NCBI GenBank assembly: GCA_005473895.2
Contig: SRJI02000014.1
Location: 33,744 to 97,743 of the forward strand
Length of the DNA stretch: 64,000 bases
Direction: 5' to 3'
DNA from: Carideicomes alvinocaridis
GTDB lineage: Bacteria > Pseudomonadota > Alphaproteobacteria > Rhodobacterales > Rhodobacteraceae
The first letter of the stretch is position 1; every line of letters starts with the position of its first letter. Below are positions 54,088-63,480 of this stretch, in pieces. Position numbers and translations under genes: made by a program. The notes under the pieces are model-generated. The model saw only the letters and a list, made by a program, of their open reading frames with translations, was not told the DNA's origin and searched no databases.

Positions 54088-57000
54088 TCACTCCGCCACG
54101 GTCAGCTGGCCGCTCGCCGTGCGGGCGCGGTATTGCGGGCGGTACATGTCCTCCACGATGGCCGCCGGGTGGTGATACGCCCCGGGCGACACCGCGCGCA
54201 CGATATAGGCAAGCCGGAAGGGATCGGCGGAATTCCAGTCCATCTGCGCGAAGAAGCGGTCGGCGCGGAACTCGGCATGTTCCGCCTCGGCCGGGGTCAG
54301 CCAGTCGAGCCCGCGCACGTCGCCCTCTCGCAGCAGGTTGGGGTTGTCGATCTCCAGCCCCGCGGGCAGCGGATCGTCGACGATCAGCCGCGCGCCCACC
54401 GGCTCGGCCGGGGTGACGGTCAGCACCACCACCATGCGGTCGCCCTGCCGGATCGGGGCCTGCACCGGCTGTCCCTCCATGGTGTAATACGCCCGGTCGA
54501 GCGTGAAGCCGTAGCCGGATTTCTCCACCGCCCCCTCGGGCCTGCCGAAGGTGGTGAGGGTCAGCGGCGTGGCGGCCGTGCCGGTGTTGGCGATGGCCAG
54601 CGGCTCGGTCATGTCGTCCTCCAGCACCCGAACCAGCGGGCCCTCGGTGGGCTGGCCGTTGATGCGCAGGGTGGTGTCCGGCCCGGTGCTCATCGCGTGG
54701 GCGGCGAGCAGGGACCAGGCCTGCTCCTGCGTCGAGAGCGGATGGCCGGCCGCCGCGACCCGGGCCGCCAGCGCCGGGCGGTCCACGGCCTGCGATCCGG
54801 CCTCCGCCGCCAGCGCCAGCACGCCCGCCGTGTCGCGCAGGACCGTGCCGTAATCGGCGCGCCAGAGCGGGCGGTCGGGCGCGTCCTGCGCCCGCAGGCT
54901 CGCCACCGCCTTGGCGAACATCGCGTCCGCGCGCCCCTGGTCCCCGTAGGAGGCCAGCGCCGCGCCCAGCTGGGCCTGCGCCAGCGGGGTGGCAAAGGCG
55001 TCGCCCTTCACGTCGGCATAGTAGCGCAGGTCGCCCATGGCCGCCGCCCCCTCGCGCGCCAGCACCATCAGCGCATAGGCGATATCCTCGCCCCCCTCGT
55101 CGAAATCGGGGGCGTAGTTCACCCGGTTGCGCAAATTGTCCATGGCGCTGCGGAAGGCGGTCTCGGGCATGTCGAAGCCCTGCGCCTTCGCCCGGCTCAG
55201 GAAGTCCGAGACATAGGCGTCGAGCCAGAAGTCGCCCGACCCCGGCCGCCACAGGCCGAAGGCGCCGCTGCTGTCCTGCCGGGCGAGCACGCGGTCGATG
55301 GATTGCCGGATGCGCTGCGCCACCTGTCCCTCGTGGCCCAGCCCCATCACCTGTGCCACGTTCTCGTAGTAAAGCAGCGGCAGCGCCTGGCTCGTCACCT
55401 GCTCGGTGCAGCCATAGGGATAGCGGTCCAGCGCGGCCAGCAGTCCGGGCGCGTCGAACCGGGCGAGCGGCCCGGCCGAGAGCATCGCCTCCCCGGTGCC
55501 GGGACGAAGGCCGGCAAAGACGTCGCGGCCGAGGGTGAAGGTATCGCCCGACGCAAGTTCGAACCGCCTTGTGGTGGCGATCTCGGGGTCGTTGGACTGG
55601 ACGGGCAGGGTGAGGGTCTTTTCCAGCGTCTTTCCGTCCGGCGTGGTGAGCGCCACGGTCACTTCGTACTCCCCTGCTTCGCCCGCGGTGATCGGGACCG
55701 ACAGCGTCTGCTTGCCCTGCGCCTCCAGCGTCACGCCCGAGGGCACGGCCGAGGCATCCAGCCCCAGCCCCGGCGCGGTGACGTCGAGGCCCATGCGTCC
55801 GGCCGGGCCGTCGGCATGGACGAGTTCCAGCAGCATCCGGCTTTGATCCCCGGGCGACAGGAAGCGCGGCAGGCTTGCCGTCACCACCACCGGGTCGCGG
55901 ACCAACACGTCCCTTTCCGCCTGCCCGACGCCGCGCGGCGACCACGCCACCGCCATCAGCCGCACCGTGCCGTTGAAATCCGGGATGTCGAAACTCACGT
56001 CGACCGTCCCGTCCGGGCCGACCTCCAGCGGGCCGGAGAAGAAGGCGACGAGCTCCTCGGTCGGCGGCGGGCTTTCGCGGCGCATGGCGTTGCCCGCATC
56101 CCCGCCCGAGCGGACCTCGCCCATGGCGCCGTTCAGCCCGTCGATCAGCCTGCCGTAGACGTCGCGGATCTCCACCCCCAGCCTGCGCTGGCCGAAATAG
56201 TAGGCGGAGGGGTCGGGGGCGTCGTAGCCAGTCAGGTTCAGGATGCCCTCGTCCACCGCGGCGACGGTGACAAAGGCCGTCTCGCCCCCGGCCACGCCAT
56301 CGACCCTCACGCTCGCCTCCAGCGGGCCGCGGGGGTCGGAGGTCGCATCGGTCTCGATGGAGACGGCGAGCTGCTTGTCGCCCGGATCGACCTTGGCATA
56401 GGCCAGCCCCAGCGACCGCGCCGGATTGTGGCCCGCCTGCGCGTCCATCGGCCGGATGACCTGCGCGGTGACATAGGCGCCGGCGCCCCAGGCCTCGGTC
56501 ACCTCGACGGGGATCAGGGTCTCGCCCGCCTCCACCTCGACCGCCCTGCGGGAAATCACCTCGTTCGACAGCACGGTGACCAGCGCGGTCCCGGCATAGC
56601 GCGGCACGATGCGCAGCTGCGCGGTGTCGCCGGGACGATAGGCCGGCCGGTCGAGCGACAGCTCCAGCATGTCGGGGGTGGAGCCGCTGCCCGCAGGCGC
56701 GTACCACCCCGCGTCGAAGCTGACCGAGGAGGCGGCATAGTCTCCATCCGTGCGCTCCACCACCAGCTCGTATTGCCCCCAGTTCACGTCGCCAGAGACC
56801 TCCACCGGCCCGTCGCCCAGCGTGGCATTGCCCGAGGCGACCTGCGTGCGCGATGTCGTCTCTTCCCAGTTCCAGTTGCCGTACATCTGGTACCACTGGT
56901 AGCGCGTCTCGACCCGGTTGATGCGCCAGGTCACCTCCATGGGCGCGGCCTCCATGTCCGGGCCGACGCCCACGAGGTCGAAGGCCGCCGCGCCCCCTTC

Positions 57001-59562
57001 GGGCACCACCCCGTCGAAGAGCGGCTTGATCCCGATCAGCGGGCTTTGCGGGGCGAGGGGGCGCGTGATCTCGCGCTCCACCGGACGGCCGGACCCTTCG
57101 GCGAGGGTGACGCGGGCCGTGGCCTCCAGCGGCTGGCTGGTCTCGGGGATCTCGGGCAGGGCAAGCGGCAGGGTGGCGGCGCCTTGCGCATCCGTGCGGG
57201 TGCCGCGGTCGAGGCTCTCGGTGCGGGTGTTGAACGGCTCGTCATGGCGGCCGAAGCGGTAGCCGGGCCAGTCCTCCAACCCGTCGCGCGACCGGACGAA
57301 GACGCGGCCCTCCACCGGCAGATCCCCCGCGGGCGCGCCGAAAAGGTAGTTCGCCGCGATCTCCAGCGGCGGGCGGCTGCCCGGATCCAGCGGCCCCTCC
57401 GGCAGCGACAGGTCGAAGTCGATGCGTTCGGGCAGGAAATCCTCCACCAGCACCTGCGTGGAGGCCAGCGGCGGCGCATCGGGGTCCAGCCGCAGGTCCA
57501 GCGTCCATGTCCCGCGCGGCACCGCATTGCCCAGCGGGAAGTCGAAGACATGGCCGCCCGCCTTGCCCTCGGCCGAGACCTTGCGCGCGTATTCCACCCC
57601 GTCCGGCCGGGTCAGCACGGCGGTCACCGGCAGCCCCTCGACCGCTTGGGCTTGCGCATCGCGGGCCAGGGCGGTGGCGTGGATCGCCTCGCCCGCGCGA
57701 TAGGCGCCCCGGTCGGTGGCCAGGAACATGTCCACCTCGCCAGGCGCCTCGCGCCCGGCCACGCCACGGTCCGACAGGTCGAAGGCCGCGTCGGTCAGCG
57801 GCAGGAAGGCCATGTCCTCGGGCGCCTCGCCCGCGCCCACCCGCGCCACCACCAGGGACGGTTCCGCCCCGCCGGTGCCACGGCTCAGCCCGGGGGCGAA
57901 CCGTGCATGACCTTCGGCGTCCGTCTCCGCCGTGCCGAGCACACGGTTGGAGCGCGAGATCAGCTGCAGTTCCACCCCTTCGCGTGCCTGGGCCGAGGCG
58001 AGCGAGCGGACGATGACATGCAGCCCGTCGGTTCCCGCCATGGTCGTCAGGCCGAGGTCGGTCAGCACGAACCATTGCGTCGCGCCGGGCTCGTCCTGCG
58101 GGTCGGCGCCGGGCACCCGGGCGGTCAGCGCGTAGATCCCCGGCGCCTGCCCCTCCAGAACCTTCCCCATGGGTAAGCGAGTGGTCATGTCGGCGTTCAA
58201 CTCATTGGCGACATCGCCCTCGCCCTGCCAGACCTGCTCGGCCACGTTCTCGTCAAAGCCCTGCCGTTCCCAGTAGGACAGGGGGCGGGCAAAGTAATCC
58301 TCCTGGATGGCACGCAGCAGGTTGCGGTCGCTGATCCGCGACAGCGTCAGCTCCACCCGGTCGGTGTTCACCGTCTCCACTGGCACCCCGGCCTCGGCCG
58401 CGCGGGGCAGCACGTAGGTCCGGCCCGGGAAGCGCACGGCCGGCGCGCGGTCGCGCACGTAGAGTGTCAGGGTCACGTCCTTCGACAGCACCTCGCCGCT
58501 TTCCGCCGGCAGCCCTTCGCGGAAGGTGGCGCGGATGCGGGCGCCATGCTCCATCCCCGAGATGCAGAGCTGCGATCCCTCGGCCTCCACCGCCAGCGTC
58601 TCGGACGGGAGCTGCAGGTAGTCGCCGTAATCCACCCCGGCGCGGACCAGCGGTTCGCTGAACTCGGCGCAGACCCGGGGGCTGGCAAGGTCGCTTTCCA
58701 CCCGGTGGTCGGTGATGCGGAAGCCGTACTTGCCCACCGCGTCCTCCAGCCGGGCCTGAAGCGCGTCGCGCGGGTCGAGCCTGTCGGCCAGCCGCAGCGC
58801 CGGGATCATGTCGCGGCCCCGGCCCAGCATCTCCAGCGCGCGGGCCATGACCTCCAGCGCGTCGGCCTGCCGGGGGGCATCGGCGCTGCGCAGATAGGCG
58901 TTGATCGCTGCCGGCAGCGCCCGCTCGCGGAAGGCGCGGGTGGCGTTGCCGTTCTGGTCGCGCACCTCCAGCAGGAGGGTCGCGTAATCCAGCCAGTCGG
59001 CCGCAGCATCCCCCTGCGCCGCCGCCGCGCCGGTCCAGTCCAGCGCGGCACGCAGGTCACCCATGCCCCGCCGCTCCGCCGCCGTCCTGCGTAGCGTCGC
59101 AAGGTCGTAGGCCCCGCCGGGATGGTCTGCGCCCAGCCCCTGCGCCTGCTGCCGCGCCGTGTCGAGATCGGGCTGGCGGAGGAAATCCAGCTCTTCCGCC
59201 CGGGCGCGCCCCCGTTGCAGGGCCGCCGGATCGCTTTGCACCACGACGCCCGACAGCGCGCCGTCATACGGCGTCCGCTCGGTCACGTCGGTCTTGGGGA
59301 AACAGGCGTTGGAGCGGCTGTTGAAGGTGAAGGCCCGGCACTGGTCGTTCCCGAGGCAGAGCTGCTGGCAGGCCTCCAGCGTCGTGTCGAAGAAGGGCTG
59401 CAGGTCGCCGCCGTAGAAATCCACGTTGCGGCTGACCACCAGCCGTTTTTCCGGGATCGGCCCCCCGCTTTGCTGCGCCAGAACGGGCGCGGCGGGCAGG
59501 GCCAGCGCCATCAGCAGGGCGGCGAGGCGGGCGAGGATGGCGGGGGCGGGTGCAGAGGGCAT
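54088..59562 (-). CDS. Bacterial alpha-2-macroglobulin with N-terminal PAN domain
   Basis: The 1824-residue protein has a signal peptide (ending APVLAQ), a PAN/APPLE-like Cys-rich domain (about 45-95; FFDTTLEACQQLCLGNDQCR), then the MG domains and the thioester sequence YGCTEQVTSQ with C1385, E1387 and Q1388 intact. Such proteins trap invading proteases in the periplasm through a reactive thioester. It is longer than usual because of the PAN and a TPR-like part. ATG 59562 follows GGAGG. It is cotranscribed with pbpC. It lacks the lipobox seen in E. coli YfhM. Confidence 0.92.
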   Translation of the reverse strand: MPSAPAPAILARLAALLMALALPAAPVLAQQSGGPIPEKRLVVSRNVDFYGGDLQPFFDTTLEACQQLCLGNDQCRAFTFNSRSNACFPKTDVTERTPYDGALSGVVVQSDPAALQRGRARAEELDFLRQPDLDTARQQAQGLGADHPGGAYDLATLRRTAAERRGMGDLRAALDWTGAAAAQGDAAADWLDYATLLLEVRDQNGNATRAFRERALPAAINAYLRSADAPRQADALEVMARALEMLGRGRDMIPALRLADRLDPRDALQARLEDAVGKYGFRITDHRVESDLASPRVCAEFSEPLVRAGVDYGDYLQLPSETLAVEAEGSQLCISGMEHGARIRATFREGLPAESGEVLSKDVTLTLYVRDRAPAVRFPGRTYVLPRAAEAGVPVETVNTDRVELTLSRISDRNLLRAIQEDYFARPLSYWERQGFDENVAEQVWQGEGDVANELNADMTTRLPMGKVLEGQAPGIYALTARVPGADPQDEPGATQWFVLTDLGLTTMAGTDGLHVIVRSLASAQAREGVELQLISRSNRVLGTAETDAEGHARFAPGLSRGTGGAEPSLVVARVGAGEAPEDMAFLPLTDAAFDLSDRGVAGREAPGEVDMFLATDRGAYRAGEAIHATALARDAQAQAVEGLPVTAVLTRPDGVEYARKVSAEGKAGGHVFDFPLGNAVPRGTWTLDLRLDPDAPPLASTQVLVEDFLPERIDFDLSLPEGPLDPGSRPPLEIAANYLFGAPAGDLPVEGRVFVRSRDGLEDWPGYRFGRHDEPFNTRTESLDRGTRTDAQGAATLPLALPEIPETSQPLEATARVTLAEGSGRPVEREITRPLAPQSPLIGIKPLFDGVVPEGGAAAFDLVGVGPDMEAAPMEVTWRINRVETRYQWYQMYGNWNWEETTSRTQVASGNATLGDGPVEVSGDVNWGQYELVVERTDGDYAASSVSFDAGWYAPAGSGSTPDMLELSLDRPAYRPGDTAQLRIVPRYAGTALVTVLSNEVISRRAVEVEAGETLIPVEVTEAWGAGAYVTAQVIRPMDAQAGHNPARSLGLAYAKVDPGDKQLAVSIETDATSDPRGPLEASVRVDGVAGGETAFVTVAAVDEGILNLTGYDAPDPSAYYFGQRRLGVEIRDVYGRLIDGLNGAMGEVRSGGDAGNAMRRESPPPTEELVAFFSGPLEVGPDGTVDVSFDIPDFNGTVRLMAVAWSPRGVGQAERDVLVRDPVVVTASLPRFLSPGDQSRMLLELVHADGPAGRMGLDVTAPGLGLDASAVPSGVTLEAQGKQTLSVPITAGEAGEYEVTVALTTPDGKTLEKTLTLPVQSNDPEIATTRRFELASGDTFTLGRDVFAGLRPGTGEAMLSAGPLARFDAPGLLAALDRYPYGCTEQVTSQALPLLYYENVAQVMGLGHEGQVAQRIRQSIDRVLARQDSSGAFGLWRPGSGDFWLDAYVSDFLSRAKAQGFDMPETAFRSAMDNLRNRVNYAPDFDEGGEDIAYALMVLAREGAAAMGDLRYYADVKGDAFATPLAQAQLGAALASYGDQGRADAMFAKAVASLRAQDAPDRPLWRADYGTVLRDTAGVLALAAEAGSQAVDRPALAARVAAAGHPLSTQEQAWSLLAAHAMSTGPDTTLRINGQPTEGPLVRVLEDDMTEPLAIANTGTAATPLTLTTFGRPEGAVEKSGYGFTLDRAYYTMEGQPVQAPIRQGDRMVVVLTVTPAEPVGARLIVDDPLPAGLEIDNPNLLREGDVRGLDWLTPAEAEHAEFRADRFFAQMDWNSADPFRLAYIVRAVSPGAYHHPAAIVEDMYRPQYRARTASGQLTVAE

Positions 59563-59667
59563 CGAAACCTCCCTGTTTTCAATGCCCCGCGATCCTGCAC
59601 CCGGTGCCGGCCCAAGGCAACGATTCCCCTGCCCGGGTCGCCGCGCCGGCGCCGCCTGGTCGGAAAA

Positions 59668-60450
59668 TCAGCCCTTGGTCTCGGGGTAGGGCCGGACAAA
59701 GACCGGGCTGTCGGGGGTCGAGGCCGCGGCATCGTAGGCATAGCCGCCGCTGTCGAAATCCTTCAGCCCCTCGGGATCGGTCAGCCGATGCTCGATGATG
59801 TAGCGCGCCATGGCCCCGCGCGCCCGCTTGGCGAAGAAGCTGACGATCTTCGCCTCGCCGTCGCGCTCTTCCTTGAAGACCGGGGTGACGATCCGGAGTT
59901 TCAGCGCACTCTCCGGCACCGCGCCGAAATATTCCTGGCTGGCGCAGTTCACCAGCACCTCCGACCCCACGGCCCTTGCCTGGGCATTCAGCGCCTTGGC
60001 AAGATCGTCGCGCCAGTAATCGTAAAGCGATTTGCCCCGCCGCGTCTTGAGTCGGCTGCCCATCTCCAGCCGGTAGGGCTGGATCGCGTCGCGCGGGCGC
60101 AGCACGCCGTAGAGGCCCGAGAGGATCCGCAGGTGGTCCTGCGCCCAGTCCATCGCCTCCCCGTCCAGCGATTTCGCGTCGAGCCCCTGGTAGGTGTCGC
60201 CGGCAAAGGCCAGCGCGGCGGACCGGGTCTCGTGCGCCTCCGGCTGCTCGGAGAAGTCGCGGAACCGGTCGCGGTTGAGCTTTGCCAGGTCCTCGCTCAG
60301 CCCCATGAGCTTGCGCAGGTCCTGAAGCGTCAGGTTGCGCGCGGTCCTGGCCAGCCGGTTGGCGTCCTCGAGAAAGGCGGGCGTGCTGCGCTCCACCCCG
60401 CCGGTTTCTTCCCAGTCGAGCTTTTTCGCCGGTGAAATCACGATGAGCAT
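59668..60450 (-). CDS. yaaA: Peroxide stress protein YaaA
   Basis: The 260-residue DUF328/UPF0246 protein starts LIVISPAKKLDWEE and has SGLYGVLRPRDAIQPYRLEMG and the C-terminal VSFFAKRARGAMARYII, all diagnostic. It limits free iron and DNA damage under hydrogen peroxide in E. coli. The ATG sits at 60450. It lies between recQ and the alpha-2-macroglobulin gene on the same strand with gaps of 55 and 105 bases. Confidence 0.95.
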   Translation of the reverse strand: MLIVISPAKKLDWEETGGVERSTPAFLEDANRLARTARNLTLQDLRKLMGLSEDLAKLNRDRFRDFSEQPEAHETRSAALAFAGDTYQGLDAKSLDGEAMDWAQDHLRILSGLYGVLRPRDAIQPYRLEMGSRLKTRRGKSLYDYWRDDLAKALNAQARAVGSEVLVNCASQEYFGAVPESALKLRIVTPVFKEERDGEAKIVSFFAKRARGAMARYIIEHRLTDPEGLKDFDSGGYAYDAAASTPDSPVFVRPYPETKG

Positions 60451-60505
60451 GGGGCGTCTGTCCTGCGTTATTTCGGGCCTGCGTTCCGTTTCTCGGGGGC
60501 CGGGT

Positions 60506-62560
60506 CTACCCCGCCTCCTGCAGGACGTCCAGAAAGGCCGCGCCGAAACGCTCTGCCCGGCGATCGCCGAGGATGCGCGCCATCTCGGTCTCCGATCCGG
60601 GGCGGGCGGCGGCGACCTTGGCCAGCAGCGAGGCCGAGCAGGAGAGCGGTTTCTCCACCCCGTCCGGCCCGCGGGCGAGGTCGGCCTGCACCTCGAGCAG
60701 GCGGTCGTAGATCGCGCCGGACTCCTTACCGGCCAGCCGCTGGCGGCGGGGATGCATGTCCTCGCCCGCGGCGCCGGTGATCACCTCGAGAAAGGCGCGG
60801 CCGTAGCTGTCGAGCTTCTTGGCGCCGACGCCGCCGATCCGCGCCATGGCGTCCAGCGTCTCGGGCCGGGTTTCCGCCATCTCGATCAGGGTGCGGTCGG
60901 TGAAGATGATGTAGGCGGGCACACCCTGCGCCTCGGCCAGCGCCCGGCGCTTGGCCTTGAGCGCCGAGAGCAGCGGCGCATCCTCGTCCCGGACCATGGC
61001 CTTGACCGCCGGGCGGCGGCGCGCGCTTTGCAGGGAATCCTTGCGCAGCCGGATCTCCGCCTCGCCCCGCAGCAGGGGCCGGGCGGCCTCGGTCATGCGC
61101 AGGGCGCCGTGGCGTTCCGGGTCGGGGCGGACAAGGTCGTGGCCCATCATCTGCCGGAACACCGCCTGCCATTGCGGGCGGCTGAGCTCGCGGCCCACGC
61201 CGAAGGTCGGCAGCTGGTCGTGGCCGCGCTGGCGCACCTTGTCGGTCTCGTTGCCGGTCAGGATGTCGATCAGGTGGCCGGCGCCGAAATATTCCCCCGT
61301 GCGCAGGATCGCCGACAGCGCCTTGCGCACCGGCTGGGTGGCGTCGAATGTCTCGGGCGGGGTGTCGCAGAGGTCGCATTGCCCGCAGGTGACCTCGGCC
61401 TCGCCGAAATAGCTGAGCAGCACCTTGCGGCGGCAATCCAGCGCCTCGGCCAGACCCAGCAGCGCGTTGAGCCGCGCATGATCGGCCATCCGCCGCTCCG
61501 GCGGGGCCAGTCCCTCGTCGATCTGCGAGCGGCGCAGGCGGATGTCGTCGGGACCGTAAAGCGTCAGGGTCTCCGCCGCCGCCCCGTCGCGGCCGGCGCG
61601 GCCGATCTCCTGGTAATAGGCCTCGATCGACTTGGGCAGGTCGGCATGGGCCACCCAGCGGATGTCGGGCTTGTCCACGCCCATGCCGAAGGCGACGGTG
61701 GCGACCACGATCAGCCCGTCCTCGGTGGCGAAGCGGCCCTCGACCACCCGCCGGTCCTCGGCCTCCATCCCGCCGTGGTAGAAACAGGCGGAATGCCCGG
61801 CCTCGGTCAGCGCGCGGGCCAGGCTTTCGGTTTTGGCGCGGGTGCCGCAATAGACGATGCCGGACTGGCCCTTCCGCGCGCCGGCGAAATCGAGGATCTG
61901 CTGGCGCGGCTTGTCCTTGGCGGCAAAGGCCAGGTGGATGTTCGGCCGGTCGAAGCCGCGCAGGAAGCTTTGCGGCGCCTCCCCGTCGAAGAGCTTTTCG
62001 ACGATCTCGGCCCGCGTCTCGGCATCGGCGGTGGCGGTAAAGGCGGCGAGCGGCACGTCCAGCGCGCGCCGCAGCTCGCCGATGCGCAGGTAGTCGGGGC
62101 GGAAGTCATGGCCCCACTGGCTGACGCAATGCGCCTCGTCCACGGCGATCAGGTCCACGCCCGCGCGGCGCAGCAGGTTCATCGCCCCGCCCGAGGCCAG
62201 CCGTTCCGGCGCCATGTAAAGCAGTTTGAGCCGCCCGGCATCCAGCGCCTCGAAGACGGCGTCGGTCTCTTCCTGGGTGTTGCCGGAGGTCAGCGCGCCG
62301 GCCTCCACCCCCGCCTCGCGCAGGCCGCGCACCTGGTCCCGCATCAGCGCGATCAGCGGCGAGATCACGACGGTCAGCCCGTCGCGCAGCAGGGCGGGCA
62401 GCTGGTAGCACAGCGACTTGCCGCCGCCGGTGGGCATGATCGCCAGAACGTTGCGGCCCTCGGCCACCGCCGACACGATCTCTTCCTGGCCCGGTCGGAA
62501 GGCGTCGAAGCCGAAGACGTCCCTCAGAATCGTGGCGGCACCGGCCAGGTCGCGTGGCAT
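60506..62560 (-). CDS. recQ: ATP-dependent DNA helicase RecQ
   Basis: The 684-residue helicase has a DEAD-like domain with Walker A MPTGGGKSLCYQLPAL and DEAH box VDEAHCVSQWGHDFRPDY, a second helicase domain (QEIGRAGRDG), the zinc-binding RQC region with four cysteines (CRRKVLLSYF, CGQCDLC), a winged helix, and a C-terminal HRDC domain plus a further HRDC-like part (ESGAIYDRLLEVQADLA). It unwinds DNA in recombination repair. ATG 62560 is used because family similarity starts there. Confidence 0.95.
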   Translation of the reverse strand: MPRDLAGAATILRDVFGFDAFRPGQEEIVSAVAEGRNVLAIMPTGGGKSLCYQLPALLRDGLTVVISPLIALMRDQVRGLREAGVEAGALTSGNTQEETDAVFEALDAGRLKLLYMAPERLASGGAMNLLRRAGVDLIAVDEAHCVSQWGHDFRPDYLRIGELRRALDVPLAAFTATADAETRAEIVEKLFDGEAPQSFLRGFDRPNIHLAFAAKDKPRQQILDFAGARKGQSGIVYCGTRAKTESLARALTEAGHSACFYHGGMEAEDRRVVEGRFATEDGLIVVATVAFGMGVDKPDIRWVAHADLPKSIEAYYQEIGRAGRDGAAAETLTLYGPDDIRLRRSQIDEGLAPPERRMADHARLNALLGLAEALDCRRKVLLSYFGEAEVTCGQCDLCDTPPETFDATQPVRKALSAILRTGEYFGAGHLIDILTGNETDKVRQRGHDQLPTFGVGRELSRPQWQAVFRQMMGHDLVRPDPERHGALRMTEAARPLLRGEAEIRLRKDSLQSARRRPAVKAMVRDEDAPLLSALKAKRRALAEAQGVPAYIIFTDRTLIEMAETRPETLDAMARIGGVGAKKLDSYGRAFLEVITGAAGEDMHPRRQRLAGKESGAIYDRLLEVQADLARGPDGVEKPLSCSASLLAKVAAARPGSETEMARILGDRRAERFGAAFLDVLQEAG

Positions 62561-62704
62561 GGGAAGGTCCTGTCGATTTTTTGTCTGACTGCTCTTGGAG
62601 TGACATTCGCATCCCAAGAATCGGTAAACAAGCCCCCGGCCGTGCTATGATGCCGCGCATGGCGCGCCGTGGACGGGTCCGGGCGCGCGCCGGGAGGTAG
62701 GCGG

Positions 62705-63082
62705 ATGTACGTGGCCGGCCTTGTGATCCCGGTCCCCGAGGACCGGAAGGAGGCGTATCGTCGCTGGGCGGAACGCGGCGCCGCCCTGTTCCGTGAGCTA
62801 GGCTGCCTCGAGATCGTGGAAAGCTGGGAGGACGAGGTGCCCGATGGCCGGTTCACCGATTTCCGCCGCGCGGTGGCGGCCCGGCCGGGAGAGCGCATCG
62901 TCTTCGCCTGGCAGGTCTGGCCCGACGAGGCGACGCTGCGCCGGGCCGAGGCGCGGATGCGTGACGATCCCCGCTTCGACCTGCCGGGGGACATCCCCTT
63001 CGACCCCGCGCGGCTCATCATGGGCGGCTTTGCCCCGCTTCATGTCAGCGGGCGCGACAGGGACGCCACGCCGGCGGGCTAG
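62705..63082 (+). CDS. DUF1428-like protein
   Basis: The 125-residue protein has the pattern of the YbaA/DUF1428 family, a ferredoxin-like dimeric fold: MYVAGLVIPVPEDRKEAYRR, LGCLEIVESWEDEVPDG, IVFAWQVWPDEATLRRA and LIMGGFAPLH. No function is known. GGAGGTAGG precedes ATG 62705. It is divergent from recQ and overlaps the convergent YggT gene by 4 bases at its 3' end. Confidence 0.85.
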   Translation: MYVAGLVIPVPEDRKEAYRRWAERGAALFRELGCLEIVESWEDEVPDGRFTDFRRAVAARPGERIVFAWQVWPDEATLRRAEARMRDDPRFDLPGDIPFDPARLIMGGFAPLHVSGRDRDATPAG

Positions 63083-63363
63083 CGTAACAGCAGTTCCGGC
63101 AGGATGTAGTCGCGCAGCGAGATGACGATGATGAAGGCCACCAGCGGCGCCAGGTCCAGCGGGCCGGTATCGGGCAGGATGCGGCGGATCGGGGTATAGA
63201 CCGGCTCCAGCAGGCGGTTCAGCCCGTACCAGATCTGCGCGACGAATTGCTGCCGCAGGTTCAGAACCTGGAAGGAGATCAGCCAGCTCATGATGATATG
63301 GGCCAGCATGATGAAGAACACCACGTCCAGGATCAGCCTCAGCGGGCCGTAAATCGCCATCAT
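63079..63363 (-). CDS. YggT family membrane protein
   Basis: The 94-residue protein has two hydrophobic segments (LRLILDVVFFIMLAHIIMSWL and APLVAFIIVISLRDYIL) joined by the family motif NRLLEPVYTPIRRILP. YggT proteins are linked with cell shape, osmotic tolerance or division. Two ATG codons are adjacent (63363 and 63360); the first is better placed after AAGG. It converges with the DUF1428-like gene. Confidence 0.9.
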   Translation of the reverse strand: MMAIYGPLRLILDVVFFIMLAHIIMSWLISFQVLNLRQQFVAQIWYGLNRLLEPVYTPIRRILPDTGPLDLAPLVAFIIVISLRDYILPELLLR

Positions 63364-63480
63364 TGTCGCGCAACCTTCCCGTTCAATTTCGTCGCTCAGA
63401 GGTAATGGCGCCGACGGACGAGGGCAAGTGCCGCAAGGTCGCGGTTGACCGCGGGGCGCCCGAGGGCAGAGTCCGCGGCC

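Noticed and set aside
53935..58176. Plus-strand frame of over 1400 codons opposite the alpha-2-macroglobulin gene
   Set aside because: The antisense translation is Arg/His/Gln-rich without domains, and the minus-strand gene is unambiguous.
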